This document shows, one piece after another, positions 29,676-40,935 of a stretch of DNA of 64,000 nt; position 1 is the first letter of the stretch; every line of letters starts with the position of its first letter. The position numbers and the translations under genes were made by a program. The notes below the pieces were generated by a model that was not told the origin of the DNA, searched no databases, and saw nothing but the letters and a program-made list of their open reading frames with translations. This stretch comes from Methylobacterium sp. 17Sr1-1 (lineage in GTDB: Bacteria; Pseudomonadota; Alphaproteobacteria; Rhizobiales; Beijerinckiaceae), in NCBI RefSeq assembly GCF_003173775.1, contig NZ_CP029552.1, forward strand, positions 5,273,001 through 5,337,000. The letters are read 5' to 3'.

Positions 29676-29825
29676 TGCGCGGCTCCGCTTTTGGAGAAGA
29701 TTCTTTCAAGATTGACCCTCGGGAAGGGAACGGATTTTCTACCCGAGGGTTGGCCGGATCCCGACTATCGCGGGATGCGGGTGCGAAGGGGATGAAAAAC
29801 TCCAGGATCGCATCCCAGCCATGCC

Positions 29826-29854
29826 TTGACAGTGTTCGGTATAGCGAACAGTTA
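29826..29854 (+). promoter_or_regulatory. Probable cysH promoter with inverted-repeat operator
   Basis: A consensus -35 box TTGACA (29826-29831) overlaps the front of an inverted repeat TGTTCG-N6-CGAACA (29833-29850). A weak -10 candidate (CAGTTA) starts at 29849. The site lies about 40 bases before the cysH ATG. A repressor bound here would cover the promoter. Confidence 0.55.
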
Positions 29855-29888
29855 CCGCTTCACACAAGCAGCCAATCCCGGGCTCCCC

Positions 29889-30737
29889 ATGACCCTTCCC
29901 CTCGACCGCGCGGCGCAGGACCTGGCCGCGCGCCTGCGTCCCCTCGCCCTGCCGGCGCGTCTCGCGCTGATCGACGCGACGGTGGACGGCCGCCTGGTCT
30001 TCACCACGAGCTTCGGCCTCGAGGATCAGGCGCTCACGCACGCCCTGCGCATGGCGAAGTCGCGCGCCGAGATCGTGACCCTCGATACCGGCCGGCTCTT
30101 TCCGGAGACCTACGACGTCTGGGCCGAGACCGAGGCGGCGTATAACTTTCGGATTCGCGCCTACGCGCCGGAGCGCGAGGCGGAGGAAAGCTTCGTCGCG
30201 GAATCCGGCATCAACGGCTTCCGCCACTCGGTGGCGGCGCGCCAGGCCTGCTGCGGCTTCCGCAAGGTCGAGCCCCTCGGCCGTGCGCTCGCCGGCGCCG
30301 CCGGCTGGCTCACGGGCCTGCGCGCCGGGCAATCGGCCAACCGGGCCGAGACGCCGCTCGCCGAGGCCGACCACGCCCGCGGGTTGATCAAGCTCAACCC
30401 CCTGGCCGACTGGACCCGCGAGGCGCTCGCCGAGCTGATCCACCAGAACTACGTGCCCTACAACGTGCTGCACGACCGCGGCTTCCCGTCGATCGGCTGC
30501 GCGCCCTGCACCCGCGCCGTCAAGGTCGGCGAGCCCGAGCGGGCCGGCCGCTGGTGGTGGGAGCAGGCGGGCAAGCAGGAATGCGGCCTGCACGTCGCGG
30601 GCGCGCCCGGCAGCGCGATCGCTCCCGGCCGCGAGCCCGCCGCTTTCGAGCCGGCACTCTCCGACAGCCAACCCGCGCCCGAATCATCCTCGACCAAGTC
30701 TTCCCCGACCAAGACCAACCCGGAGCTGGCCGCATGA
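29889..30737 (+). CDS. cysH: Assimilatory adenylylsulfate (APS) reductase
   Basis: A 282-residue PP-loop-family reductase converting APS to sulfite with thioredoxin. Both Cys pairs of the [4Fe-4S] cluster are present (QACCGFRK and SIGCAPCTR), which marks an APS rather than PAPS reductase. The catalytic Cys follows in KQECGLH. The PP-loop region is [14 protein letters not shown]. The last 45 residues are a Ser/Pro/Ala/Thr-rich extension. ATG 29889 is chosen by homology. It overlaps cysD by four bases (ATGA). Lack of a cysC gene agrees with the APS route. Confidence 0.93.
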   Translation: MTLPLDRAAQDLAARLRPLALPARLALIDATVDGRLVFTTSFGLEDQALTHALRMAKSRAEIVTLDTGRLFPETYDVWAETEAAYNFRIRAYAPEREAEESFVAESGINGFRHSVAARQACCGFRKVEPLGRALAGAAGWLTGLRAGQSANRAETPLAEADHARGLIKLNPLADWTREALAELIHQNYVPYNVLHDRGFPSIGCAPCTRAVKVGEPERAGRWWWEQAGKQECGLHVAGAPGSAIAPGREPAAFEPALSDSQPAPESSSTKSSPTKTNPELAA

Positions 30738-31669
30738 GCGCCGCCCTCAAAGTTCGTACGGACGGCCTCGACCGCCTGACCCACCTCCAGCGCCTGGAGG
30801 CCGAGAGCATCCACATCATGCGGGAGACGGTCGCCGAGACCGAGAACCCGGTGATGCTGTACTCGATCGGCAAGGATTCCTCGGTCCTGCTGCACCTGGC
30901 GCTGAAGGCCTTCGCGCCGGGCCGGCTGCCGTTCCCGCTGCTCCACGTCGACACGACCTGGAAGTTCCGCGAGATGATCGCCTTTCGCGATCAGCGCGCG
31001 AAGGAGCTCGGCCTCGACCTCCTCGTCCACACCAACCCGGACGGGCTCGCCCGCGGCATCGGGCCGGTGAGCCACGGCTCCGAGGTCCATACCGACGTGA
31101 TGAAGACGCAGGCCCTGCGCCAGGCTCTCGACAAGCACAAGTTCGACGCGGCCTTCGGCGGCGCGCGGCGCGACGAGGAGGCCTCGCGCGCCAAGGAGCG
31201 CATCGTCTCGTTGCGCACCGCGCAGCACCGCTGGGACCCGAAGCGCCAGCGCGCCGAGCCCTGGCACCTCTACAACATGCGCAAGCAGCGCGGCGAGAGC
31301 CTACGGATCTTCCCGCTGTCGAACTGGACCGAGCTCGATATCTGGCTCTACATCGAGCAGGAGAACATCCCGATCGTGCCGCTCTACTTCGCGGCCGAGC
31401 GCCCCGTGGTGCAACGCGACGGGCAGCTGATCATGGTCGACGACGAGCGCCTGCCGCTGAACCCCGGCGAGATGCCGGAGACGCGCCTGGTCCGGTTCCG
31501 GACGCTGGGCTGCTACCCGCTGACCGGGGCGGTGGAGAGCGACGCCGCGACGCTGCCGGAGATCATCGGCGAGACGCTGGCCGCCCGCACCTCCGAGCGG
31601 CAGGGCCGGGTGATCGACAAGGACGGCGCCGGCGCCATGGAGCGCAAGAAGCAGGAAGGTTACTTCTGA
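30734..31669 (+). CDS. cysD: Sulfate adenylyltransferase subunit 2
   Basis: A 311-residue ATP sulfurylase catalytic subunit, making APS from sulfate and ATP. The PP-loop is [15 protein letters not shown]; other conserved segments are [27 protein letters not shown] and [15 protein letters not shown]. It overlaps cysH (ATGA) upstream and cysN downstream (TGATG), so the three are translationally coupled and probably made in fixed ratio. Confidence 0.96.
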   Translation: MSAALKVRTDGLDRLTHLQRLEAESIHIMRETVAETENPVMLYSIGKDSSVLLHLALKAFAPGRLPFPLLHVDTTWKFREMIAFRDQRAKELGLDLLVHTNPDGLARGIGPVSHGSEVHTDVMKTQALRQALDKHKFDAAFGGARRDEEASRAKERIVSLRTAQHRWDPKRQRAEPWHLYNMRKQRGESLRIFPLSNWTELDIWLYIEQENIPIVPLYFAAERPVVQRDGQLIMVDDERLPLNPGEMPETRLVRFRTLGCYPLTGAVESDAATLPEIIGETLAARTSERQGRVIDKDGAGAMERKKQEGYF

Positions 31670-34089
31670 TGACCGTGCATCAATCCACCCGCGCCTTCGG
31701 CTACGAGGCCTTCCTCGCCGCCCACCAGCGGAAGGAAGTGCTGCGGTTCATCACCTGCGGCTCCGTCGACGACGGCAAGTCGACCCTGATCGGGCGCCTG
31801 CTGCACGACACCAAGCAGATCTTCGACGACCAGGTCAGCGCACTGGAGCGCGATTCGCGCCGCCACGGCACGCGGGGCGGCGAACTCGACCTCGCGCTCC
31901 TCGTCGACGGCCTCCAGGCCGAGCGCGAGCAGGGCATCACGATCGACGTCGCCTACCGGTTCTTCTCGACCGAGCGGCGCTCGTTCATCGTCGCCGACAC
32001 CCCCGGCCACGTCCAGTACACCCGCAATATGGCGACCGGCGCCTCGACCGCGGAGGTCGCGGTGCTGCTCGTGGATGCGCGCAAGGGCCTGAGCCCGCAG
32101 ACGAGGCGCCACGCGCTGCTGGTGTCGATGCTCGGCATCCGCCGCGTCGTGCTGGCGGTCAACAAGATGGACCTGATCGGCTGGTCGCAAGATCGGTTCG
32201 AGGCGATCGTGGCCGAGTTCCAGGCCTTCGCGAAGGACCTGAACTTCACCGACGTCGCTGGCATCCCGCTCTCGGCGGCGAACGGGGACAACGTCGTGCT
32301 GCCCGGCACCGCCGCCCCCTGGTACACCGGCGCGCCGCTGCTCCAGTACCTCGAAGAGGTGCCGGCCCATGTCGAGGAGGAGGTCGCCCCCTTCCGGATG
32401 GCGGTGCAGTGGGTCAACCGGCCGAATTCCGACTTCCGCGGCTTCTCCGGCCTGATCGCCTCCGGCGCGGTCGCGGTCGGCGACGCGGTGGTGGTGGCGC
32501 CGTCCGGCACCCCGTCCACGGTGGCCCGGATCGTCACCTATGACGGCGACCTCGACCGGGCCATCGCCGGCCAGTCGGTGACCCTGGTGCTCGCCGACGA
32601 GGTCGACGCGTCCCGCGGCAGCGTCATCGCGGCGGCGGCGCAAGTCCCGCTGGTGAGCGACCGGCTCGAGGTGCGGCTGTTCTGGGCCAACGAGGCCGAG
32701 CTGAAGCCGGGTGCCACCTATCTCGCCAAGGTCGGGACGGTGACGGCGAATGCCGTGGTCGAGGCCGTGCGTGCGCGCATCGACACCGAGACCGGGCAGG
32801 GCGTGCCGGCCGACGCGTTGAGCGCCAACGACATCGGCGACGTCTCCTTGAGCCTCGACCGCCAGGTCGCGGTCGACGCCTATCGCCAGAACCGCGACAC
32901 CGGCAGCCTGATCCTGATCGACCGGGCGACCACCGACACGGCGGCGCTCGGGCTCGTCCAGGCGCCCCAAGCGGCTCCGCAGGGCGGCGCGAAGACCGAG
33001 ACGCCGAAGTCCGAGACGCCGAGGGCCGAGGCTCCCGCCCGGGGCGGCCTCCTCGGCTCGCTGCGGCGCCTCTTCCGGGCTACGTCCCCGGTGATCGTCG
33101 CCGGGGCCTCGCTCCTGGCGCTCGCCGGTTCGCCGGCCCCGGTGAAGGCGCAACAGCTCCTGAACGTCTCCTACGACCCGACCCGGGAGCTGTACCGGGC
33201 GATCGACGCGGCCTTCGCCAAGGAGTGGAAGGCCAAGACCGGAGAGACCGTGACGGTGCGCGCCTCGCATGGCGGCTCCGGCGCCCAGGCCCGCTCGGTG
33301 ATCGACGGGCTGCCGGCCGACGTGGTGACGCTGGCGCTCGCCAGCGACATCGACGCCATCGCCGCCCGCTCGAAGAAGCTGCCGGCCGACTGGCAGAAGC
33401 GGCTGCCGAACAACTCGACGCCCTACACCTCGACCATCGTGTTCCTGGTCCGCAAGGGCAACCCGAAGGGCGTGAAGGACTGGGACGACCTGGTGAAGCC
33501 GGGGATCCAGGTCATCACCCCGAACCCCAAGACCTCGGGCGGCGCGCGCTGGAACTACCTCGGCGCCTACGCCTACGCGCTCGCGAAGAATGGCAACGAC
33601 GAGGCCAAGGCGAAGGACTTTATCACCGCCCTGTTCAAGAACGTGCCGGTGCTCGACACCGGCGCGCGCGGCGCCACCACCACCTTCGTGCAGCGGGGCC
33701 TCGGCGACGTGCTGATCGCCTGGGAGAACGAGGCGTTCCTCGCCGACGAGGAGTTCGGCAAGGGCAAGTTCGACATCGTCGTGCCCTCGCTCTCGATCCT
33801 GGCCGAGCCGCCGGTGGCGCTCGTCGATGCCAATGTCGACCAGAAGGGCACCCGCCGCCAAGCCGAGGCCTACCTGCAGTTCCTCTACACCCCGGAGGCG
33901 CAAGCCATCATCGCCAAGAACTTCTACCGCCCGCGCGACGAGTCCGCGGCGGCCAAGGAGGACCTGGCGCGCTTCCCGAAGCTGAAGCTCGTCACCATCG
34001 ACGACACCTTCGGCGGCTGGGCCAAGGCGCAAAAAACCCATTTCGACGATGGCGGCGTGTTCGACGCCATCCTGAAAGCCCGCCAATGA
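31669..34089 (+). CDS. cysN: CysN-Sbp fusion: sulfate adenylyltransferase GTPase joined to sulfate-binding protein
   Basis: One 806-residue ORF encodes two proteins that are normally separate. Residues 1-430 are the CysN GTPase, with GSVDDGKST near 31, DTPGH near 110, NKMD near 165 and the EF-Tu-like domains 2 and 3. Residues 431-462 are a Pro/Glu/Lys linker. Residues 463-494 look like a Sec signal peptide: basic LRRLFR, hydrophobic core [13 protein letters not shown], and an A-x-A-like site PVKA before QQLL. Residues 495-806 are a complete periplasmic sulfate-binding protein ([39 protein letters not shown]). No in-frame stop separates the halves. Internal GTG codons exist at 33091 and 33142 but without a ribosome-binding site. 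The stop overlaps cysT (ATGA). No CysC domain is present. Confidence 0.93.
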   Translation: MTVHQSTRAFGYEAFLAAHQRKEVLRFITCGSVDDGKSTLIGRLLHDTKQIFDDQVSALERDSRRHGTRGGELDLALLVDGLQAEREQGITIDVAYRFFSTERRSFIVADTPGHVQYTRNMATGASTAEVAVLLVDARKGLSPQTRRHALLVSMLGIRRVVLAVNKMDLIGWSQDRFEAIVAEFQAFAKDLNFTDVAGIPLSAANGDNVVLPGTAAPWYTGAPLLQYLEEVPAHVEEEVAPFRMAVQWVNRPNSDFRGFSGLIASGAVAVGDAVVVAPSGTPSTVARIVTYDGDLDRAIAGQSVTLVLADEVDASRGSVIAAAAQVPLVSDRLEVRLFWANEAELKPGATYLAKVGTVTANAVVEAVRARIDTETGQGVPADALSANDIGDVSLSLDRQVAVDAYRQNRDTGSLILIDRATTDTAALGLVQAPQAAPQGGAKTETPKSETPRAEAPARGGLLGSLRRLFRATSPVIVAGASLLALAGSPAPVKAQQLLNVSYDPTRELYRAIDAAFAKEWKAKTGETVTVRASHGGSGAQARSVIDGLPADVVTLALASDIDAIAARSKKLPADWQKRLPNNSTPYTSTIVFLVRKGNPKGVKDWDDLVKPGIQVITPNPKTSGGARWNYLGAYAYALAKNGNDEAKAKDFITALFKNVPVLDTGARGATTTFVQRGLGDVLIAWENEAFLADEEFGKGKFDIVVPSLSILAEPPVALVDANVDQKGTRRQAEAYLQFLYTPEAQAIIAKNFYRPRDESAAAKEDLARFPKLKLVTIDDTFGGWAKAQKTHFDDGGVFDAILKARQ

Positions 34090-34955
34090 GCGGCGCCGCG
34101 GCCCTGCCCGCGGGGCGGGCCGCACCCCGCTTCCGCCGCCCGAGCGCGCTGCCGGGCTTCCGCCTGACCTTCGGGATCACGCTCACCTACCTGACCCTGC
34201 TGGTGCTGCTGCCGCTGGCGGTGCTGCTCCTGCGCGCCGCCAGCGTCGGCCCGGCGGGCCTGTGGGCGCTGGTCACCGATTCCCGCAACCTCGCGGCGCT
34301 CAAGACCTCGTTCGGCCTGTCGCTCGCGGCGGCCGCGATCGACGCGGTGTTCGGGCTCCTGATCGCCTGGGTGCTGACCCGCTACCGCTTCCCCGGTCGG
34401 CGGATCATCGACGCACTGGTCGACCTGCCCTTCGCGCTGCCGACGGCGGTGGCGGGCATCGCGCTGGCCAGCCTCTACGCCCCGAACGGCTGGCTCGGGG
34501 AGCCCTTGATGGCTCTGGGCGTCAAGGTCGCCTATACGCCGCTCGGCATCCTGGTGGCGCTGGTCTTCGTCGGCCTGCCGTTCTGCGTCCGCACGGTGCA
34601 GCCGCTGGTGGCCGAGATCGACAAGTCGAGCGAGGAGGCCGCCGCGATCCTCGGCGCCTCGCGCTTCCGGGCCGTCGTCACGGTGATCCTGCCGCCGCTG
34701 ATCCCGGCGATGCTCACCGGCTTCGCGCTCGCCTTCGCCCGCGCCGTCGGCGAGTACGGCTCGGTGATCTTCGTCGCCGGCAACCTGCCCTACGTGTCGG
34801 AGATCGCCCCGCTCCTGATCGTGATCAAGCTCGAGGAGTTCAACTACGCAGGCGCCACGGCGATCGCCGCCGTGATGCTGCTGATGTCGTTCACCGCGCT
34901 CCTCGCCATCAACCTCGTCCAGGACTTCAGCCGCCGCAGGTTCGGGCATGTCTGA
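34086..34955 (+). CDS. cysT: Sulfate/thiosulfate ABC transporter permease
   Basis: A 289-residue inner-membrane permease with six expected helices. The EAA loop that docks on CysA is [23 protein letters not shown]. The N-terminal segment [21 protein letters not shown] and [17 protein letters not shown] are typical of CysT (CysU). The ATG overlaps the end of the CysN-Sbp fusion by four bases. It pairs with CysW. Confidence 0.95.
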   Translation: MSGAAALPAGRAAPRFRRPSALPGFRLTFGITLTYLTLLVLLPLAVLLLRAASVGPAGLWALVTDSRNLAALKTSFGLSLAAAAIDAVFGLLIAWVLTRYRFPGRRIIDALVDLPFALPTAVAGIALASLYAPNGWLGEPLMALGVKVAYTPLGILVALVFVGLPFCVRTVQPLVAEIDKSSEEAAAILGASRFRAVVTVILPPLIPAMLTGFALAFARAVGEYGSVIFVAGNLPYVSEIAPLLIVIKLEEFNYAGATAIAAVMLLMSFTALLAINLVQDFSRRRFGHV

Positions 34956-35844
34956 GACCACCGTTCCGTCGATCCGCCCGTCGAACGATCCTACCGCGCG
35001 CGGCCCGCACGCGGCACTGACCGAGCCGCGCCCGGTCCGCCTCGCCCTGACCCTGGTGGCGGTCGCCTTCCTGGCCCTGTTCCTGCTGCTGCCGCTGGCA
35101 GTCGTGTTCGTCGAGGCGCTGGGCAAGGGCGTGGGCGCCTACTTCGCCACCTTCGCCGAGCCGGACGCGCTGGCGGCGATCCGCCTGACCCTGCTCGTCG
35201 CGGTGATCGCGGTGCCGCTCAACGTGGCGTTCGGCCTGTGTGCCTCCTGGGCCATCGCCAAGTTCGATTTCCGTGGCCGTAACCTGCTCATCACCCTCAT
35301 CGACCTGCCGTTCTCGGTCTCGCCGGTGGTGGCGGGGCTGATCTACGTACTGATCTTCGGGGCGCAGGGGCTGCTCGGGCCGTTCCTGCAGCGCCACGGC
35401 ATCGAGATCATCTTCGCGGTGCCGGGCATCGTGCTGGCCACCGTGTTCGTCACCTTCCCGTTCGTGGCCCGCGAGCTGATCCCCTTGATGCAGGATCAGG
35501 GCACCACCGACGAGGAAGCCGCGTTGACCCTCGGGGCCAGCCCCTGGCGGGTGTTCCGGACCGTGACTTTGCCCAACGTGCGCTGGGCTCTGCTCTACGG
35601 CGTGCTGCTCTGCAACGCCCGGGCGATGGGCGAGTTCGGCGCCGTGTCGGTCGTGTCGGGTCGCATCCGGGGGCTCACCAACACCATGCCGCTGCACGTC
35701 GAGATCCTGTACAACGAGTACAACTACGTGGCGGCGTTCGGGATCGCCTCGCTGTTGGCGCTCCTGGCGCTCGTCACCCTGGCGGGCAAGACTTTCCTCG
35801 AATGGCGCCACGCGGATGCGCTGGCCGGACGCGGAGCCCACTGA
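34948..35844 (+). CDS. cysW: Sulfate/thiosulfate ABC transporter permease
   Basis: A 298-residue permease with six expected helices after a hydrophilic N-terminus. The EAA loop is [22 protein letters not shown], and [20 protein letters not shown] is the CysW signature region. It overlaps cysT by eight bases and is one base short of cysA, consistent with a heterodimeric CysT-CysW channel made from one message. Confidence 0.95.
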   Translation: MSETTVPSIRPSNDPTARGPHAALTEPRPVRLALTLVAVAFLALFLLLPLAVVFVEALGKGVGAYFATFAEPDALAAIRLTLLVAVIAVPLNVAFGLCASWAIAKFDFRGRNLLITLIDLPFSVSPVVAGLIYVLIFGAQGLLGPFLQRHGIEIIFAVPGIVLATVFVTFPFVARELIPLMQDQGTTDEEAALTLGASPWRVFRTVTLPNVRWALLYGVLLCNARAMGEFGAVSVVSGRIRGLTNTMPLHVEILYNEYNYVAAFGIASLLALLALVTLAGKTFLEWRHADALAGRGAH

Positions 35845-35845
35845 G

Positions 35846-36988
<1,143 letters not shown>

Positions 36989-37027
36989 GTGAGGGAGAGC
37001 GACCTTCGCTCTTGCTCGACGGTCCTT

Positions 37028-37080
37028 CCACCCTCCGGGTCGTCCCGGGGCTCGGCGTAGCCGAGAACCCGGGATGACAT
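37028..37080. repeat. Palindromic repeat with variable apical stem
   Basis: GTCGTCCCGGGG and ACCCGGGATGAC enclose the stem CTCGGC/GCCGAG (37051-37065), the counterpart of CTCGCC/GGCGAG at 25079. It lies between the convergent cysA and gntR genes. Confidence 0.7.
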
Positions 37081-37128
37081 CGAGGGTTTCACGACGGTCG
37101 GTGTCCAGAACCGCGAAGCGCTCCGCGC

Positions 37129-37848
37129 CTACCGCCGCACCCGCCGGCCCCGCGCCTCCTCGGCCACCGCATCCTCCTGCGCCCGCAGCCGATCGACGAA
37201 CACCGTCGCCGCCCGGGCGATGTGCTGGCGTGCCAGCCGGTCGGCGGTGTCGCCGTCGCCGGCCGCGATCGCGTCGAGGATCGCCGCGTGCTCGTCCCAG
37301 ATCCGGCGCGGCATCGTCTCGTCCTCGCGCAACACCTCGCCCATGATCCGCTGCAGGTGGTTGAAGTGCGGCGCCGCGGTCTCGACGATGATCGGGTTCT
37401 CGGCGATCTCGCCGAGGAAGCGGTGGAAGGCGATGTCGGCGGCGATCAGCTCCGCGACCGATCCGGTCTCCGCCGCCGCGCGCCCCGCCGTGACCAGCGG
37501 CGGCCCCTCGGCGCGGGCGCGCGCCGGGTTGCGCTCGGCGGCGAGCCGGCTCGTCAGCCCTTCGAGCACGCCGCGGACCTCGTAGAGGTTCCGCACGAAC
37601 GAGGCTTCCAGCGGCGCCACCACCAGCCCGCGGCGCGGCGCGTCGCGCACGATGCCGTGGTTGCGTAGGAGCAGCAGCGCCTGCTGCACCGGCTGGCGCG
37701 AGACGCCGTAGGCATCGGCGAGCTCGTCCTGGATCAGCCGCGTGTTCGGCGCCAGCCGGCCCGCCGTGATCTCGCTGAAGATCGCTCCATAGACCTGCTC
37801 GACGAGCCGGTGGCGCGCCGGGCCGCTCGTGTCGGTCTCGCCGACCAT
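37129..37848 (-). CDS. GntR family (FadR/FCD type) transcriptional regulator
   Basis: A 239-residue regulator with an N-terminal winged helix (VEQVYGAIFSEITAGRL, IQDELADAYGVSRQPVQQALLLLRNHGIV) and an FCD ligand-binding domain whose metal-site residues D/H are seen in AADIAFHRFL and H residues of DEHAAILDAI. ATG 37848 has GAGGGGAT upstream; the frame is open to 37896. It is divergent from the TRAP solute-binding gene with symmetrical sites between them, so it probably controls the following catabolic cluster. FCD proteins usually sense organic acids. Confidence 0.88.
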   Translation of the reverse strand: MVGETDTSGPARHRLVEQVYGAIFSEITAGRLAPNTRLIQDELADAYGVSRQPVQQALLLLRNHGIVRDAPRRGLVVAPLEASFVRNLYEVRGVLEGLTSRLAAERNPARARAEGPPLVTAGRAAAETGSVAELIAADIAFHRFLGEIAENPIIVETAAPHFNHLQRIMGEVLREDETMPRRIWDEHAAILDAIAAGDGDTADRLARQHIARAATVFVDRLRAQEDAVAEEARGRRVRR

Positions 37849-37917
37849 GGCCGGATCCCCTCTCACGCAAAAACACTCCTCCGACGTGTTGCGCAAACCG
37901 GGCGCCCATGCAATATC

Positions 37918-37943
37918 GAATTCGAAATTCGAATTCTGAATTC
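37918..37943. promoter_or_regulatory. Inverted repeat with three GAATTC half-sites, candidate GntR operator
   Basis: GAATTCGAA (37918-37926) and TTCGAATTC (37928-37936) form a perfect 9-base inverted repeat around one base, and another GAATTC follows at 37938-37943. It is the most AT-rich part of the divergent spacer and lies 58-83 bases before the solute-binding protein ATG. Confidence 0.55.
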
Positions 37944-38000
37944 AATAATCGACACGGCCGGAAAGGCCGACGGGTTCGGAATTCCTGAGGGAGAAACGCC

Positions 38001-39053
38001 ATGACTCGCCCCTGGATGGCTCGCCCCCGCCCGGCGGATCTTCACCGCCGGCACCTGTTGGCCACGGGCCTCGGGGCCGCCGCGGCGTTCGCCGCCGGTT
38101 TCCCGCGGCCGGCGCTGGCACAGGGCTGGAAGCTCGCCTTCAAGCTCGGCACCGACCTGCCGGTGCCGCATCCGGTCAACGTGCGCCTCAAGGAGGCGAT
38201 CGCGGCGATCGGCGAGGAGACCGACGGCGCGGTCGAGATCAGCCTGTTCCCGTCGAACCAGTTGGGGAGCGACTCGGACATGCTGTCCCAGATCCGCTCC
38301 GGCGCGCTCGAACTCGCGACCTTCCCGGGCACCGTGGTCTCGACGCTGGTGCCGGCAACCTCGCTCACCGGCATCGGCTTCGCCTTCACGAGCTACGACA
38401 AGGTCTGGGCCGCGATGGACGGCGAGGTCGGCGGCTATATCCGCAAGTCGATCGAGAAGGCGAACCTCGTCCCGTTCGAGACGACTTGGGACAACGGCTT
38501 CCGGCAGATCACCACCAGCACCAAGCCGATCCGCACGCCCGACGACCTCAAGAACTTCAAGATCCGCGTGCCGGTGGTGCCGCTCTGGGTCTCGATGTTC
38601 TCGGCCCTCGGCGCCGCGCCGGTCAGCATCCCGTTGAGCGAGGCCTATTCGGCGCTCCAGACCCGGATCGCCGACGGGCAGGAGAACCCGCTGGCGCTGA
38701 TCAACTTCGCCAAGTTCTACGAGGTGCAGAAATACTGCTCGCTCACCAACCATGCCTGGGACGGCTTCTGGATGATGGCGAGCGGCCGGGTCTGGCGCGG
38801 CGTGCCGGCGGACGTGAAGGCGATCATGGAGAAGCACCTCAACGCCGCGGCGTTGAAGGAGCGCGACGACATCGCCCAGGCCAACCGCGACACCCAGAAG
38901 GAGTTGGAGGGCAGGGGGCTTGTGTTCAACGCCACCGACCCGGCGGCCTTCCAGTCCGCGCTCAAGGCGACGAAGTTCTACGGCCAGTGGCGCGAGAAGT
39001 TCGGGCCGGAGGCCTGGGCGCTGGTGCAGAAATATGCCGGGGATATCGGCTGA
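38001..39053 (+). CDS. TRAP transporter solute-binding protein (DctP family)
   Basis: A 350-residue periplasmic binding protein. The leader has twin arginines and a hydrophobic core ending in an A-x-A site (HRRHLLATGLGAAAAF, then PALAQ), so Tat export is likely. The DctP core is clear: FKLGTDLPVPHPVNVRLKEA, SDSDMLSQIRSGALELA, and LSEAYSALQTRIADGQENP. The Arg-containing segment KIRVPVVPLW is in the usual carboxylate-binding region. No DctQ or DctM membrane subunit lies nearby, so it is an orphan. A GAGGGAGA site precedes the ATG. Probable ligand: an organic acid used by the next two enzymes (inference). Confidence 0.9.
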   Translation: MTRPWMARPRPADLHRRHLLATGLGAAAAFAAGFPRPALAQGWKLAFKLGTDLPVPHPVNVRLKEAIAAIGEETDGAVEISLFPSNQLGSDSDMLSQIRSGALELATFPGTVVSTLVPATSLTGIGFAFTSYDKVWAAMDGEVGGYIRKSIEKANLVPFETTWDNGFRQITTSTKPIRTPDDLKNFKIRVPVVPLWVSMFSALGAAPVSIPLSEAYSALQTRIADGQENPLALINFAKFYEVQKYCSLTNHAWDGFWMMASGRVWRGVPADVKAIMEKHLNAAALKERDDIAQANRDTQKELEGRGLVFNATDPAAFQSALKATKFYGQWREKFGPEAWALVQKYAGDIG

Positions 39054-39107
39054 GGTGTCAGCCTTTCCGGCCCATCCGGCGAGCTCTCGCCCCTCCCACT
39101 CGCGACT

Positions 39108-39225
39108 TCATCCTGAGGTGTCAGTCGATCGGCGATCGATTGACCTCGAAGGAGGGCTCCAGAAGTCTCCGAGATCCCTGGAGGCCTCCTTCGAGGCTGC
39201 TGCAAGCAGCAGCACCTCAGGATGA
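39108..39225. repeat. 118-bp inverted-repeat element (MITE-like)
   Basis: The ends TCATCCTGAGGTG (39108-39120) and CACCTCAGGATGA (39213-39225) are perfect inverted repeats. Inside are a second arm pair CCTCGAAGGAGG (39144-39155) and CCTCCTTCGAGG (39185-39196), and smaller stems near 39119-39143 and 39197-39214. The whole element can fold into one branched structure. It lies in the leader of the acyl-CoA synthetase gene. Confidence 0.75.
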
Positions 39226-39295
39226 GGTCGTCGGGGGGCCGTACGACGATCGACGAACCCATCTCGCGCAGAAAGACCAGACGAGGACCACCACG

Positions 39296-40858
39296 ATGAG
39301 GGATGTGCTCACGCCCGGGCAGATGCTCGCCGTCCAGGCGCGCCTGCAGCCCGACCGGATCGGCGCGCGCGACCTCGAGCGCGAGATGACGTTCCGGCAG
39401 TGGAATGCCCGCGCCTGCCGCCTGGGGAATGCCCTGCTCGGCCTCGGCCTGCGGAAGGGCGACCGGGTGGCGGTGCTGGCCTACAATTGCGTCGAGTGGC
39501 TGGAGCTGTATCCGGCCATGGCGAAGGCCGGCCTCGTCGCGGTGCCGATCAACTTCCGCCTCGTCGGCCCCGAGGTGCGCTACATCCTGGAGGATGCCGA
39601 GGTCTCCGCCCTGATCCTGCAGGACGAACTCGCCGGCACGATCGAGGAGATCCGCGCCGACCTGCCGGTGCCTGAGTCGCGGGTGGTGTGGTTCGGCGCG
39701 GCCCCGTGCCCGGCGGGCTTCTCGTCCTACGAGGACCTGATCGACCGGGCCAGCGAGGACGAGCCCGGCACGGCGGTCGACCCGGCCGATCCGTGGATGC
39801 TGATGTATACGTCGGGCACCACCGGCAAGCCGAAGGGCGCGATCCGCTCGCATCGCGGCGCCGCCATGCTGTCGATGATCACCGACATCGAACTCGGCGT
39901 CCACCGGCGCGATTCGGCGCTCTTGGTCATGCCGCTCTGCCACGCCAACTCGCTCTACTTCTTCGGCGCGTTCAGCTATTGCGGCGGCGTCACCAGCGTC
40001 TACTCTCGCAAGACCTTCGATCCCGAGCATTGCGTGCGGGCGCTGGCCGAGGGCGGCGCCAGCTTCACCTCCCTGGTGCCGACGCATTACGCGATGATGC
40101 TGTCCCTGAGCCAGCAGGTGCGGGAGCGCTACGACCTCACCCGCATCACCCGCCTGATGATCTCCTCGGCCCCGGCCCGGCCCGACACCAAGCGGGCGGT
40201 GATGGAGTTCTTCCCGAATTCCGGCCTCTACGAACTCTACGGCGCCACCGAGGTCGGCTGGGCGACGATGCTGCACCCGCCCGAGCAGTTCAGCAAGCTC
40301 GGCTCGGTCGGCCGCGAATGCGTCGGCTCGGCCCCGATCAAGCTGCTCGACGAATCCGGCAACGAGGTGCCGGACGGCCAGGCCGGCGAGCTGTATTGCA
40401 GTAATCCCTACCTGTTCGACGGCTACTGGAAGCAGCCGGAGAAGACGAAGGAGGCCTTCCGCGGCGCGTACTGCACCGTCGGCGACATGGCCCGGCGCGA
40501 CGCGGACGGGTTCATCCACCTCGTCGACCGCAAGAGCAACATGATCATCTCGGGCGGCGAGAACATCTACCCGTCCGAGGTCGAGGCCCTGCTCGGCGGC
40601 CATCCGGCGGTGCACGACGTCGCCGTGGTGGGCCTTCCCGACGAGACCTGGGGCGAGCGCGTCCACGCGGTGGTCGTGCTGCGCGACGGCGCCAGCGCCA
40701 CCGAGGCCGAGATCCTCGGCTGGTGCAAGGATCGCCTCGCCGGCTTCAAGCGCCCGCGCACGATCTCGTTCATGGAGGACGTCGCAATGCCCCGGACCGC
40801 GACGGGGAAGAACCTGCATCGCAAGCTGAAGGAACGGCTGGTGCGGGGGGAGGGGTAG
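39296..40858 (+). CDS. Acyl-CoA synthetase (AMP-forming, ANL superfamily)
   Basis: A 520-residue acid-CoA ligase. The P-loop is LMYTSGTTGKPKGAIRSHRG, the A5 motif is ELYGATEVGW, the hinge follows VDRKSNMIISGGENIYPSEVE, and the catalytic Lys is in MPRTATGKNLHRKLKE. It activates a carboxylic acid to its CoA thioester through an acyl-adenylate. An ACGAGGA site precedes ATG 39296. It lies between a TRAP binding protein and a TPP-dependent enzyme, which suggests activation of an imported acid before carbon-carbon cleavage. Substrate unknown. Confidence 0.9.
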   Translation: MRDVLTPGQMLAVQARLQPDRIGARDLEREMTFRQWNARACRLGNALLGLGLRKGDRVAVLAYNCVEWLELYPAMAKAGLVAVPINFRLVGPEVRYILEDAEVSALILQDELAGTIEEIRADLPVPESRVVWFGAAPCPAGFSSYEDLIDRASEDEPGTAVDPADPWMLMYTSGTTGKPKGAIRSHRGAAMLSMITDIELGVHRRDSALLVMPLCHANSLYFFGAFSYCGGVTSVYSRKTFDPEHCVRALAEGGASFTSLVPTHYAMMLSLSQQVRERYDLTRITRLMISSAPARPDTKRAVMEFFPNSGLYELYGATEVGWATMLHPPEQFSKLGSVGRECVGSAPIKLLDESGNEVPDGQAGELYCSNPYLFDGYWKQPEKTKEAFRGAYCTVGDMARRDADGFIHLVDRKSNMIISGGENIYPSEVEALLGGHPAVHDVAVVGLPDETWGERVHAVVVLRDGASATEAEILGWCKDRLAGFKRPRTISFMEDVAMPRTATGKNLHRKLKERLVRGEG

Positions 40859-40935
40859 GGTGCCGATGTCCTCTACCCCCACGACACACCACAGCACGGC
40901 AGGTTGCGCGGTGTGGAAGCGACGGCTGCCGCAAG

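Noticed and set aside
29688..29720. Lrp operator near the regulator start
   Set aside because: Only a weak AAGATTCTT-type symmetry is visible; not enough to call a site.
39108..39225. CRISPR-like repeat array
   Set aside because: The repeats form nested inverted arms of a single element and are not direct repeats with spacers; no cas gene is present.
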